Shown: one piece after another, positions 26,295 through 33,774 of the stretch | Layout: each line of letters opens with the position of its first letter | How positions within the stretch are numbered: the stretch's first letter is position 1 | DNA from: Solimonas sp036405815 | Lineage (GTDB): Bacteria > Pseudomonadota > Gammaproteobacteria > Nevskiales > Nevskiaceae | Assembly: GCA_036405815.1 (NCBI GenBank) | Contig: DASWWX010000011.1 | Location: 1 to 64,000 of the forward strand | Direction of reading: 5' to 3' | DNA: 64,000 nucleotides | Made by a program: the position numbers and the translations under genes | The notes under the pieces: generated by a model | Seen by the model: only the letters and a program-made list of their open reading frames with translations | Databases searched by the model: none | Told to the model about the DNA's origin: nothing

Positions 26295-27506
26295 TCATAC
26301 CGTGCGGGTTGCCGTGGCCGGCGGCACCGAGGCCGCGCGCAGCGCCGGTGCGAGCACCGCGAGCTGCCCGAGCAGCCATAGCGTGATGGCGCTGGCCGGC
26401 AGGTAGTACAGCGGCAGGCGCGGCAGTTCGTACTGGCGCATCAGCCAGCCGCTGATCGCGAATGCCGCGAGCACGCCCAGCACGATGCCGACCGTGACGA
26501 TCAGGAAGTTCTCGGTCTGGAAGTAACGCAGGATGTCGCCGCGCGTGGCGCCGAGCGCGCGACGGATGCCGATCTGGCGGCGGCGGCGCTGCACCCAGAA
26601 GCTGGCCAGCCCGACGATCCCGAGCGCGGTCACCACCAGCAGCGAGACGACCACCGCCGCCAGCAGGCCAGCCATCACGCGGTCCTGCCTGAAGTGCTTG
26701 TCGCGCAGTTCTTCCATCGTCTTGGCGCCGAGCACGATGCGGTTCGGCGAGGTCTCGCGCAGCTTCTCGGTCGCCGCCTGGATCACCGCAGCGCGGTCCG
26801 CTGGATCGGTGCGCAGCACGAAGAAGCCGACGCCCTCGCTGAGCCGGATCGGCAGGATCATGCTGGCGCCGGTGAACGCCGGGTCCTCGCTGATGTTGGG
26901 GCGGATCAGGCGTTCGACCACACCGATGACCCGGGTCGGTTCGTTGGCCGGGTAGAACTGCTTGCCGAGCGGGTCCTCGTCGCCGAACAGCGATCGGGCC
27001 AGCGACGCGGTGATGATGACGACGCTGGGATACTGCTCGCCCGAGTACAGCGCCTGGAACTCCACGATCTCGTCCGGCGTGAAGTTGCGCCCGGCGATCA
27101 GCCGCAAACCGAAGGTGTCGATGAGATTCTCGTCGGCGTAGTAGGCGCCGGCGTCCATGACACTGTTCTGGTCTTCTGCGTTCATGCGGATGCTGGTGTT
27201 CCACGCCGAACGCCAGAACGGCATCTGGTTGATGACGGCCGCGTGCTTGACGCCGGGCAGCGCCGCCAGCGTGCGCAGGTCCTCGCGCTGGCGCTGGCTC
27301 GCGTCCTCGGTGCCCATGCCGGCGGTGATGACCTGGATCAGTTCGGATTCGGCAAGGCCGCTTTCGATGCTGCTGCGCTCGATGCGATGCACGATCAGGT
27401 ACAGCGCGTTGCAGACGATGGCGCAGCACAACGCGATCTCGATCGCGATCAGCGCCGCCGCGGTTTTCTGGCGCTTGAGCGCCGCGAGGATGGGCAGGAT
27501 ATCCAT
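26295..27506 (-). CDS. FtsX/MacB-type ABC permease (second of two)
   Basis: The 403-residue protein has one N-terminal helix (AALIAIEIALCCAIVCNALY), a large periplasmic MacB-like core (about residues 45-260) and three C-terminal helices in the FtsX domain (LLAAVVVSLLVVTALGIVGL; RRRRQIGIRRALGATRGDI). The RRALGAT coupling loop is the typical contact with the ATPase. The start at 27506 (MDILPILAALKRQKT) leaves 14 bp to the other permease gene. The two permeases probably form a heterodimer with the ATPase encoded at 28825-29550. Confidence 0.9.
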   Translation of the reverse strand: MDILPILAALKRQKTAAALIAIEIALCCAIVCNALYLIVHRIERSSIESGLAESELIQVITAGMGTEDASQRQREDLRTLAALPGVKHAAVINQMPFWRSAWNTSIRMNAEDQNSVMDAGAYYADENLIDTFGLRLIAGRNFTPDEIVEFQALYSGEQYPSVVIITASLARSLFGDEDPLGKQFYPANEPTRVIGVVERLIRPNISEDPAFTGASMILPIRLSEGVGFFVLRTDPADRAAVIQAATEKLRETSPNRIVLGAKTMEELRDKHFRQDRVMAGLLAAVVVSLLVVTALGIVGLASFWVQRRRRQIGIRRALGATRGDILRYFQTENFLIVTVGIVLGVLAAFAISGWLMRQYELPRLPLYYLPASAITLWLLGQLAVLAPALRAASVPPATATRTV

Positions 27507-27520
27507 AAGTTCGGTGCCTC

Positions 27521-28816
27521 TCAGTCGCTCTTGAGTTGCAGGGCGGGCGCCACATCGCAGGCGCGCCAGGCGGGCAGCAGGCCAGCGATCAGACTGGTGA
27601 ACAGCGCGAGTGCGACGGTCAGGCCCAGCATCGGCAGGTCGAGGTGGGCCAGACTGGCGTAATCGCCTGGCTGCTGGCGCACGCCCCACAGTCCGAGCAG
27701 GGCCAGCAGCACGCCGAGCAACGCACCGGCCAGGCCGACGGCGCCGGCTTCCACGAGGAACTGCAGGAAGATCTCGCGGCGCGAGGCACCGATGGCGCGA
27801 CGCACGCCGATCTCGCCGGCACGACGCAGGAACTTGGCCAGCATCAGGCCCACGGTGTTGACCAGGCACACGGCGAGAAAGCCGAACGCGAGCCAGACCT
27901 GCAGGCGCACATCGCTGGGCACGACGCGCTTGTAGTCGAGCCATTCCATGATGTTGTAGGTCCGCACATTGGTCGGCCGCTGGAAGCGGCCCAGCTCGCG
28001 CTGCTGGTCGGAGTAGTTGCGCAGGAAGGCCTCGTAATCGGCCCGCTGATCGGGCGATTCCAGCTCCACCCACAGCTGCATCCACGCGCAGTTCGGCGAG
28101 CGCTCGGGCTGCGCGGCCTCGTCCCAGCAGTTCATCGTGCCGCGACGCCCGACGTTCAGTTCCAGTGCGGTATCCAGCGGCAGGAAGACCTCGTCGATTT
28201 CGCTGTAGTTGCTGACCACCAGGTCGTAGAAGTGCGGCGTGGGCCGCCAGTGATCGAGCACGCCGATGATCTGGAAGTCCGCGCCGCGCAGGCGCAGCCG
28301 ACGACCGACGCTGTTCTCGCCACGGTACAGCCGCTCGTTGAGCGCCTGGGAAATCACGACCACGCGCGCGCGGCTCTCGTCGTCCGCCGCGGTCCAGCCG
28401 GCGCCGTAGGCGAACGGCGTCGCGAACATCGGGAAGAAGTCCGCCGTGGTCAGGCGTGCGTCGGCAAGGTACGGCTCCACCGCCGCATCGTCGGTCTGCA
28501 CCACGGTCGCACCGCCGGAGGTGAGCGCCTGGTACTTGGCGCGACCGGCCTTCAGCAGGTTGATGCCGTCCGGATAGGTCAGGTGCTCGCTCGGCGGCTC
28601 GCCAGCACTGAAGTCGTTGAGGTTGCGCGGCTCCACCAGCGGCAGAAAGATGCGATCGCTCTTGTCCGGCAGCGGATCGCCGGACAGCACGCGCAGCACC
28701 GTCAGTGTCGTGATCGTCGCACCGATGCCGAGGCCGATCGCGATCACCATCAGCAGCGTCAGCGCCGGATTGCGGCGCAGGCTGCGCCCGGCCAGCCAGC
28801 TGTAGTAACGGAACAT
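27521..28816 (-). CDS. FtsX/MacB-type ABC permease (first of two)
   Basis: The 431-residue permease has an N-terminal helix (LTLLMVIAIGLGIGATI), a periplasmic core with the MacB_PCD pattern (VVISQALNERLYRGENSVG), and a C-terminal FtsX domain of three helices with the coupling sequence RAGEIGVRRAIGASRREI. It lies eight bases after the ATPase gene on the same strand. MacB-type permeases do not move substrate across the inner membrane but drive a periplasmic tunnel with an adaptor and TolC. Confidence 0.9.
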   Translation of the reverse strand: MFRYYSWLAGRSLRRNPALTLLMVIAIGLGIGATITTLTVLRVLSGDPLPDKSDRIFLPLVEPRNLNDFSAGEPPSEHLTYPDGINLLKAGRAKYQALTSGGATVVQTDDAAVEPYLADARLTTADFFPMFATPFAYGAGWTAADDESRARVVVISQALNERLYRGENSVGRRLRLRGADFQIIGVLDHWRPTPHFYDLVVSNYSEIDEVFLPLDTALELNVGRRGTMNCWDEAAQPERSPNCAWMQLWVELESPDQRADYEAFLRNYSDQQRELGRFQRPTNVRTYNIMEWLDYKRVVPSDVRLQVWLAFGFLAVCLVNTVGLMLAKFLRRAGEIGVRRAIGASRREIFLQFLVEAGAVGLAGALLGVLLALLGLWGVRQQPGDYASLAHLDLPMLGLTVALALFTSLIAGLLPAWRACDVAPALQLKSD

Positions 28817-28824
28817 GGCGCGTC

Positions 28825-29550
28825 TCAGCCCTGCGCCGCGTGAGGCGAGGCCTGCGCACCGGCGATGCGCAACCGCGGCGCTTCGCCAACATCGACGACC
28901 TGGCCGTCGATGACGTGCACATTGCGCTGTGCGCGCGCGGCCAGTTCCGGATCGTGCGTCACCATGATGATCGTGGCGCCATCGCGGTGAATCTCTTCGA
29001 GCAGCTGCATCACCGCGCGCGCCATCTGCGTGTCGAGATTGCCGGTCGGTTCGTCCGCGAGCAGCAGCTTCGGCGAGCCGGCCAGCGCGCGTGCGATGGC
29101 GACACGCTGCTGCTGGCCGCCCGAGAGTTCCGCCGGGTAGTGGCGCATGCGCGCCGACAGACCGACGCGCTCCAGCGCCTCGCCGATGCGCTTGCTACGC
29201 TCGCCGCCGCTCATGCGGCGATAGCGCAGCGGCACGTCGATGTTGTCGTAGACGTTCAGGTCGGGAATCAGGTTGAAGCCCTGGAAGATGAACCCGATCT
29301 TCTGGTTGCGGATGCGCGAGCGCTCGTTGTCGCCGAGATCGCTGACATCCTGGCCGTCCAGCTCGTAGCGGCCGCCGGTCGCGGTTTCGAGCAGGCCGGC
29401 GATGTTGAGGAACGTGGTCTTGCCCGAACCGGACGGGCCGGTGACGGCAACGAATTCGCCGTCGCGCACATGGATCGAGAAGTCGCGCAGCGCATAGGTC
29501 TCGACGACCTCGGTGCGGAAGGCCTTCGACAGATGGGTCATCTTGAGCAT
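28825..29550 (-). CDS. ABC transporter ATP-binding protein, MacB/LolD-like
   Basis: The 241-residue ATPase has Walker A GPSGSGKTT, Q-loop FIFQGFNLIP, signature LSGGQQQRVAIARAL, Walker B LLLADEPTGNLD and H-loop VTHD. The sequence up to the signature is of the LolD/MacB group, which pairs with FtsX permeases. It is a free-standing domain, with the permeases encoded separately downstream. It follows the adaptor gene by 61 bp. Confidence 0.95.
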   Translation of the reverse strand: MLKMTHLSKAFRTEVVETYALRDFSIHVRDGEFVAVTGPSGSGKTTFLNIAGLLETATGGRYELDGQDVSDLGDNERSRIRNQKIGFIFQGFNLIPDLNVYDNIDVPLRYRRMSGGERSKRIGEALERVGLSARMRHYPAELSGGQQQRVAIARALAGSPKLLLADEPTGNLDTQMARAVMQLLEEIHRDGATIIMVTHDPELAARAQRNVHVIDGQVVDVGEAPRLRIAGAQASPHAAQG

Positions 29551-29611
29551 GCAACGAACTCCTGACGCGCGGACGCGCGAAGACGGAAGTGGAAAACGGA
29601 GGAGGCGACGG

Positions 29612-30886
29612 TCATCGGCTCAGCACCACGCGCTCGGCGTCGTGGAAGGCGTCGGTGCCGGAGACGACGACGCGCTCGCCGGACTGCAGGCCCTCCAGAA
29701 TCTCGACCTTGTCGAGACTGGAAGCGCCCGCACGAATCCGCCGGCGTTCGGCGATGTCGCCGTTGACGACATAGGCGCTCTGGCCGCGGCCGATTTCGAG
29801 GAATGGCCCGCGCGCGACCATCAGCACGTCCTTGCGCTGATCGAGCACCACGCGCACCGACAGGCGCTGACTCTGGCGCAGGCCCTGCGGCGGCTCGCCG
29901 GCGAAGCGCACGCGTGCGGTGACCTCGCCGTTGACGACCTCGGGCGACACGGCGCTGATCTCGCCGGGCCAGGTGTGGTTGTTGCCGCGGATCTGCGCCG
30001 GCATGCCGACCGCCAGATCGCGCGCAAAGCTTTCCGGCACGCGCAGTTCGACCTCCAGCGCCGACAGGTCGACGACCGTCATCAGCGCCGTGTCCTTGGC
30101 GACCGTGGCGCGGTCCGCCACCATGCGCTGGCCGACCTGGCCCGACACCGGCGCGCGCAGCGTCAAGGCATCGACCTGGCGCTGCAGCTCCGTCACCAGC
30201 AACTGCTGGCGATCGCGCGCAAGCCGCTTGGCGTCGACATCGAAGCGGCGACCTTCCTTCTGCAGCGTGTGATCGGTCTCGGCACGCTTGAGCGCGATCC
30301 CGGCCTTCTGCAGCGCCGCCTGCGTGCGCAGCACTTCGATCTCCGCCGTCACGCCCAGCGCGAAAGCCTTCTGCGTGCGCTCGTGCTCGGTGCGCGCCGT
30401 GGCGTGGTCGATGCGCGCCTGCTCCAGTGTCTGGTCGGCGACGATGGCCTGCTGCCGCGCGTCGAGCTGTGTGCGCGCATGATCGATCTCCAGGGCCTGC
30501 AGGTTGGCCTGCTCCTGCGCAAGCTGGCTGCTCAGTTCCGGACTGTCGACAGTGCCGAGCACGTCGCCGGCCTGCACCGCATGACCGGCCTGCACGTCGA
30601 AGCGCACCGATCCGCTGGCAGCGGCGTACAGCGTCGGACTCACCGCCGCGACGACGCGGCCCTCGGCGGCGATGTCGCGCGTGAAGTCGCCGCGCTCGAC
30701 GGTGGCGATGACCACGCGCTCGCGGCTGATCGAGGTTTCCGCCGACAGCAGGCGCGTCACGCCCCACACGGCGAGCATGAGCAGCAGTACGGCACCGCCG
30801 ATCGCCAGCGTTCGGCGGTGCCGGCGCCAGCCGGATTCCTGAAGGATGATGCGATCCTGCGCGCGCGTATCGCGGATGCCGGTCAC
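29612..30886 (-). CDS. Periplasmic adaptor (membrane fusion protein) of the exporter
   Basis: The 424-residue HlyD/MacA-type protein has a cytosolic N-terminus, one membrane anchor (TLAIGGAVLLLMLAVWGV), a lipoyl half-motif pair (VRFDVQAGHAVQAGDVLGTV and LTLRAPVSGQV), a long helical hairpin between them with coiled-coil character, and beta-barrel and proximal domains. It should link the FtsX-type permeases to the TolC-like channel. Its ATG overlaps the channel gene's stop (30883-30886), so the two are translationally coupled. Confidence 0.93.
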   Translation of the reverse strand: MTGIRDTRAQDRIILQESGWRRHRRTLAIGGAVLLLMLAVWGVTRLLSAETSISRERVVIATVERGDFTRDIAAEGRVVAAVSPTLYAAASGSVRFDVQAGHAVQAGDVLGTVDSPELSSQLAQEQANLQALEIDHARTQLDARQQAIVADQTLEQARIDHATARTEHERTQKAFALGVTAEIEVLRTQAALQKAGIALKRAETDHTLQKEGRRFDVDAKRLARDRQQLLVTELQRQVDALTLRAPVSGQVGQRMVADRATVAKDTALMTVVDLSALEVELRVPESFARDLAVGMPAQIRGNNHTWPGEISAVSPEVVNGEVTARVRFAGEPPQGLRQSQRLSVRVVLDQRKDVLMVARGPFLEIGRGQSAYVVNGDIAERRRIRAGASSLDKVEILEGLQSGERVVVSGTDAFHDAERVVLSR

Positions 30887-32265
30887 GGCTGGAACTCCTG
30901 GGGCATGGGGATCGTCTCGCCGTCGACGAGCAGCGCATCGATGGCGGCGAGATCGGTGTCGTCGAGACGGCCGGCCTGCGCCTTCAGCCGCAGCAGGCTG
31001 CGCAGATAGTCGTAGCGCGACTGGTACGCGGCGCGCAGCGCGCGGTAGTAGTTGTTCTGCGCATTGAGCAGATCGAACTCGGTGCGCGTGCCGGCTTCCA
31101 CGCCGTTGCGGCCGGCGTCCATGGCAACGCGGTTGGCGGCCACCGCTCGCCGCGCGGCTTCGATGTTGCGGATGCCGCCGAACACGCCGCGGTACGCGGC
31201 CAGCGTGTCACGCTCCAGCGTACGCCGGCGCGCATCGGCCTCGGCCTGCGCGCCGCGCAGGCGCGCACCGGCCTCGCGGCGCTGTGCCTGCACCAGGCCC
31301 CCCTGGAACAAGGGCCATTCGGCGACCACGCCGATGCGATCGATACGCTGCTCGCCACCCAGCACCTCGGGCGCATCGGTCTGGCCGATCGAGCCGCGCA
31401 GCGCCAGCGTCGGCCAATGCCGCGCATCGACTGCAGCGGCGCTACGCTGCGCCGCCCGCGTCCCGAGTCGTGCGGCCTGCAGGCCGGGGTTGTCCTCGTG
31501 CGCCTGCGCGAGCCAGGCCTCGGCCTGCGCCGGTTGCGGCGCCTCCAGCGGAATCTCGTCGCGCAGCGGCTGTACCGCGATGCGCGCGCCGGTGAGCTCC
31601 ATCAACGCGCGCTGCGCGTCCAGCAACGCCAGTTCGGCATCGGTGACGGCTTGCGCGGTCAGCGAGTAAAAGGCCTGCGCTTCCTCGACGCCGATACGCG
31701 CGCCGAGCCCGGTCTGCAGCCGCTTGTCGGCCTGATCGACCAGCGCGCCGTAGGCCTCGCGCTCGGCGCGGTTCGCACGCAAGGTGTCGGCGGCGGCCAG
31801 CACCGCGAAGTAGGTTTCGGCGACACGCAGCACCAGTTGCTGCTCGGCTTCGCGATACGTCGCCTGCGCCTGCGCGCCGACCGCGCTGGCTTCGCGCAGT
31901 CGCTGGATCGCTTCGAGATTCCACAAGGGCTGGCGCAGATCGAGGCCGTAAGTGGTGCGCGTCGCGCTGAAGCGCGCGGCATCCGGATCCGGTTGCGGGT
32001 TGCCCGGATCGTCGACCGGATTGCGGCCGCCGTCGAGGCGGTAGCGCTCACGATCGCGCGCCGCCACCGCGCTGAGCGACGGCAGCAGCGCGGCCCGCGC
32101 CTGCGGCGACTGCTGCAGCGCGATGTCGCGCTGCGCCTGGGCGCGCTGCAACTGCGGGTCCTGCTGCTGCGCGGCACGATAAGCGTCGAGCAGCGCGTGC
32201 GCCGACGCGGGCGCATCGACGCACGACAGGATCAGGGCAAGGGGCAGGGACCAGGACCAGCGCAT
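30883..32265 (-). CDS. TolC-family outer membrane channel
   Basis: The 460-residue protein starts with a signal peptide (LPLALILSCVDAPASA) and has two outer-membrane-efflux repeats with long helices: LLDAYRAAQQQDPQLQRAQA at the start, LRVAETYFAVLAAADTL, and the second repeat LAAYRGVFGGIRNIEA then FDLLNAQNNYYRALRAAYQ. It is the first gene after the sigma-54 promoter and enhancer at 32277-32403. AAGGGGG lies just before the ATG. It gives the exporter its outer-membrane exit. Confidence 0.94.
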   Translation of the reverse strand: MRWSWSLPLALILSCVDAPASAHALLDAYRAAQQQDPQLQRAQAQRDIALQQSPQARAALLPSLSAVAARDRERYRLDGGRNPVDDPGNPQPDPDAARFSATRTTYGLDLRQPLWNLEAIQRLREASAVGAQAQATYREAEQQLVLRVAETYFAVLAAADTLRANRAEREAYGALVDQADKRLQTGLGARIGVEEAQAFYSLTAQAVTDAELALLDAQRALMELTGARIAVQPLRDEIPLEAPQPAQAEAWLAQAHEDNPGLQAARLGTRAAQRSAAAVDARHWPTLALRGSIGQTDAPEVLGGEQRIDRIGVVAEWPLFQGGLVQAQRREAGARLRGAQAEADARRRTLERDTLAAYRGVFGGIRNIEAARRAVAANRVAMDAGRNGVEAGTRTEFDLLNAQNNYYRALRAAYQSRYDYLRSLLRLKAQAGRLDDTDLAAIDALLVDGETIPMPQEFQP

Positions 32266-32276
32266 GCCCCCTTCAA

Positions 32277-32303
32277 CGCAGCGCGCGTGCCAGATCGGTG
32301 CCT
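32277..32303 (-). promoter_or_regulatory. Sigma-54 promoter (-24/-12) of the exporter operon
   Basis: Two overlapping GG-N10-GC pairs lie on the minus strand. TGGCACG-CGCG-CTGCG (32292-32277) fits the consensus TGGCACG-N4-TTGCW with two mismatches in the -12 part, but would start transcription at about 32266, next to the ATG. AGGCACC-GATC-TGGCA (32303-32288) fits slightly less well but would start near 32277, leaving a leader with the AAGGGGG box. Either way a sigma-54 element sits directly before the channel gene, in an operon that encodes an NtrC-type activator. Confidence 0.7.
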
Positions 32304-32305
32304 TA

Positions 32306-32318
32306 TATCAACGCCTTG
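32306..32318 (+). promoter_or_regulatory. Perfect IHF consensus site
   Basis: TATCAACGCCTTG matches WATCAANNNNTTR at every position, and the opposite strand matches at all but one because the site is nearly symmetric (ATCAA...TTGAT). It lies between the enhancer repeats and the -24 element, where IHF bends DNA at many sigma-54 promoters. An AT-rich palindrome AAAAACGTTTTT (32323-32334) next to it adds flexibility or curvature. Confidence 0.65.
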
Positions 32319-32356
32319 ATCCAAAAACGTTTTTTCAATCCTGCCGCGATCGCCGA

Positions 32357-32403
32357 GCGGTGTCCGGACACCGCGGCGCGGACAGTGCGGACACTCGCGG
32401 ACA
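32357..32403. promoter_or_regulatory. Enhancer: 18-bp palindrome plus phased CGGACA repeats
   Basis: GCGGTGTCCGGACACCGC (32357-32374) is a perfect 18-bp palindrome. CGGACA occurs in its right arm (32365) and three more times downstream on the plus strand (32379, 32388, 32398), the last three 9 and 10 bp apart, about one helical turn. The cluster lies roughly 80-130 bp upstream of the sigma-54 start site, the usual place for NtrC-type binding. It is also within 12 bp of the DUF1329 stop, so a role as a hairpin at that gene's end is an alternative, though no T-run follows. Confidence 0.65.
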
Positions 32404-32414
32404 GGGGGAATTCC

Positions 32415-33764
32415 CTACTGCACGCCGTGGCGGCGCATCGCGCTCGGCGTGAAAAAGTTGTCGTCGGCGGTCCAGCGATAGTCGGTGGGCGCTTCGGTGT
32501 TCTCCAGTGCGCCGACCAGGTAGCGCCCAATGAAGAAGTCGTAGCCAACCTCGACCGCTGCCTGCGTCGCCGGCACGTCGTAGACGTTCATCAGGTGCGA
32601 CTCCTGAATGCGCCAGAGCTGATCGCGCTGGTCGTAACAGTCGACGACCGCGATATGCCAGGAGTCCTCGTCCAGATAGAACGTACGGCGCTTGTAGACG
32701 TGGCGCGTGCCTTCGCGCAGCGTGGCATCGACCACCCAGACACGATGCAGTTCGTAACGCGCGAGCGCGGGGTCGATGTGGTTGGGCCGGATGATCTGCT
32801 CGGGCTTCAGGCCGCGCGCCTCGAGCCGGTAGGCGTTGTACGGAATGAAGATCTCGCGCTTGCCGACCAGCTTCCAGTCGTAGCGGTCCAGCGCACCGTT
32901 GAAGGTATCGATCTGGTCCTGGGTGGCCAGCGAATCCGAGGCCAGCGTCGGGTTGTCGTACCCCAGCTCCGGCGCGCGGCGTACCCGTCGCTGCCCGGGG
33001 CTGTACGACCAGGCCATGTTGGACTGTCGGTCCTGATCAATGGTCTGGTGCACCAGCACGATGTTGCCGGACAGCCGCGGCGGCCCCAGCACGTAGGTCA
33101 GGTAGTACAGGAAGATGTTGTCCTTCAGGTCCTCGGGCTCGATGCCGATGCGGTTGTACTTGATCGATGCATAGCGGATGACGCGGCTGATGAAGTGACT
33201 GCCGTCGCGATTGGCGACCGCGACGCTGTAGTAACCCTTGAGGCCACTGGCGATGTACTTGGTGCGGTGATTCCAGATCGCTTCGGCGCCGTTGCGCGGC
33301 ATCGGAAACGCCGGGCCGGTCGCTGCGCCCGACAGCGAGTCGGTGCCGGTGAGCTGCGCCCGCAGCGCATTGCGCTTGACCGCCGCATAGACGCCTTCCG
33401 GAAACGACGCGCTGCGTCGCGACGGATAGATGTTCATGCGATAGGTCTTGTAGCGCTTGAACATCTCCTGCTGCGCCGGCGTCAGCTTGTCGGCATAGCG
33501 CGCATGGTTCTCGGCGGTGATCGTGAACAGCGGCTTGTCGTCGGCATACGGGTTCTCATAACCCCGCGCCGGGTCCATCGCGCGCGGCGGGAGTCCGCCG
33601 GTCCACTCGGGAATCGTGCCGGCGGCGTTGCCCGCGCGTTGCCCGCCCATCGGCGTCAGGTCGCGCCCGAGCCGCTGCGCCTGTTCGGGCGAGACCGCAG
33701 CGAGCGCAGGCCCTGTCGTCAGCATCCAGGTCAGCAGTGTCGAAGCGATCGCGAGATTTCGCAC
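32415..33764 (-). CDS. DUF1329 outer-membrane-associated lipid-binding protein
   Basis: The 449-residue protein begins at a GTG with GGAG upstream and has a signal peptide ending near PALAA. It matches DUF1329 by its pattern (LGRDLTPMGGQRAGN, GTIPEWTGG, ADKLTPAQQEMFKRY, YDRFDYDWKLVGKREIFIPYN-like segment, RHVYKRRTFYLDED). The fold is LolB/LppX-like and such proteins are often encoded with DUF1302 proteins and RND/MMPL exporters in organisms handling hydrophobic compounds. It starts ten bases after the DUF1302 gene. Export of lipids or aromatic-degradation intermediates is possible; nothing here defines it. Confidence 0.88.
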   Translation of the reverse strand: MRNLAIASTLLTWMLTTGPALAAVSPEQAQRLGRDLTPMGGQRAGNAAGTIPEWTGGLPPRAMDPARGYENPYADDKPLFTITAENHARYADKLTPAQQEMFKRYKTYRMNIYPSRRSASFPEGVYAAVKRNALRAQLTGTDSLSGAATGPAFPMPRNGAEAIWNHRTKYIASGLKGYYSVAVANRDGSHFISRVIRYASIKYNRIGIEPEDLKDNIFLYYLTYVLGPPRLSGNIVLVHQTIDQDRQSNMAWSYSPGQRRVRRAPELGYDNPTLASDSLATQDQIDTFNGALDRYDWKLVGKREIFIPYNAYRLEARGLKPEQIIRPNHIDPALARYELHRVWVVDATLREGTRHVYKRRTFYLDEDSWHIAVVDCYDQRDQLWRIQESHLMNVYDVPATQAAVEVGYDFFIGRYLVGALENTEAPTDYRWTADDNFFTPSAMRRHGVQ

Positions 33765-33774
33765 GGCGGTTCTC

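Noticed and set aside
32323..32334. AAAAACGTTTTT as an intrinsic terminator after DUF1329
   Set aside because: The stem has no GC pairs beyond the centre and would not terminate; it fits better as AT-rich DNA next to the IHF site.
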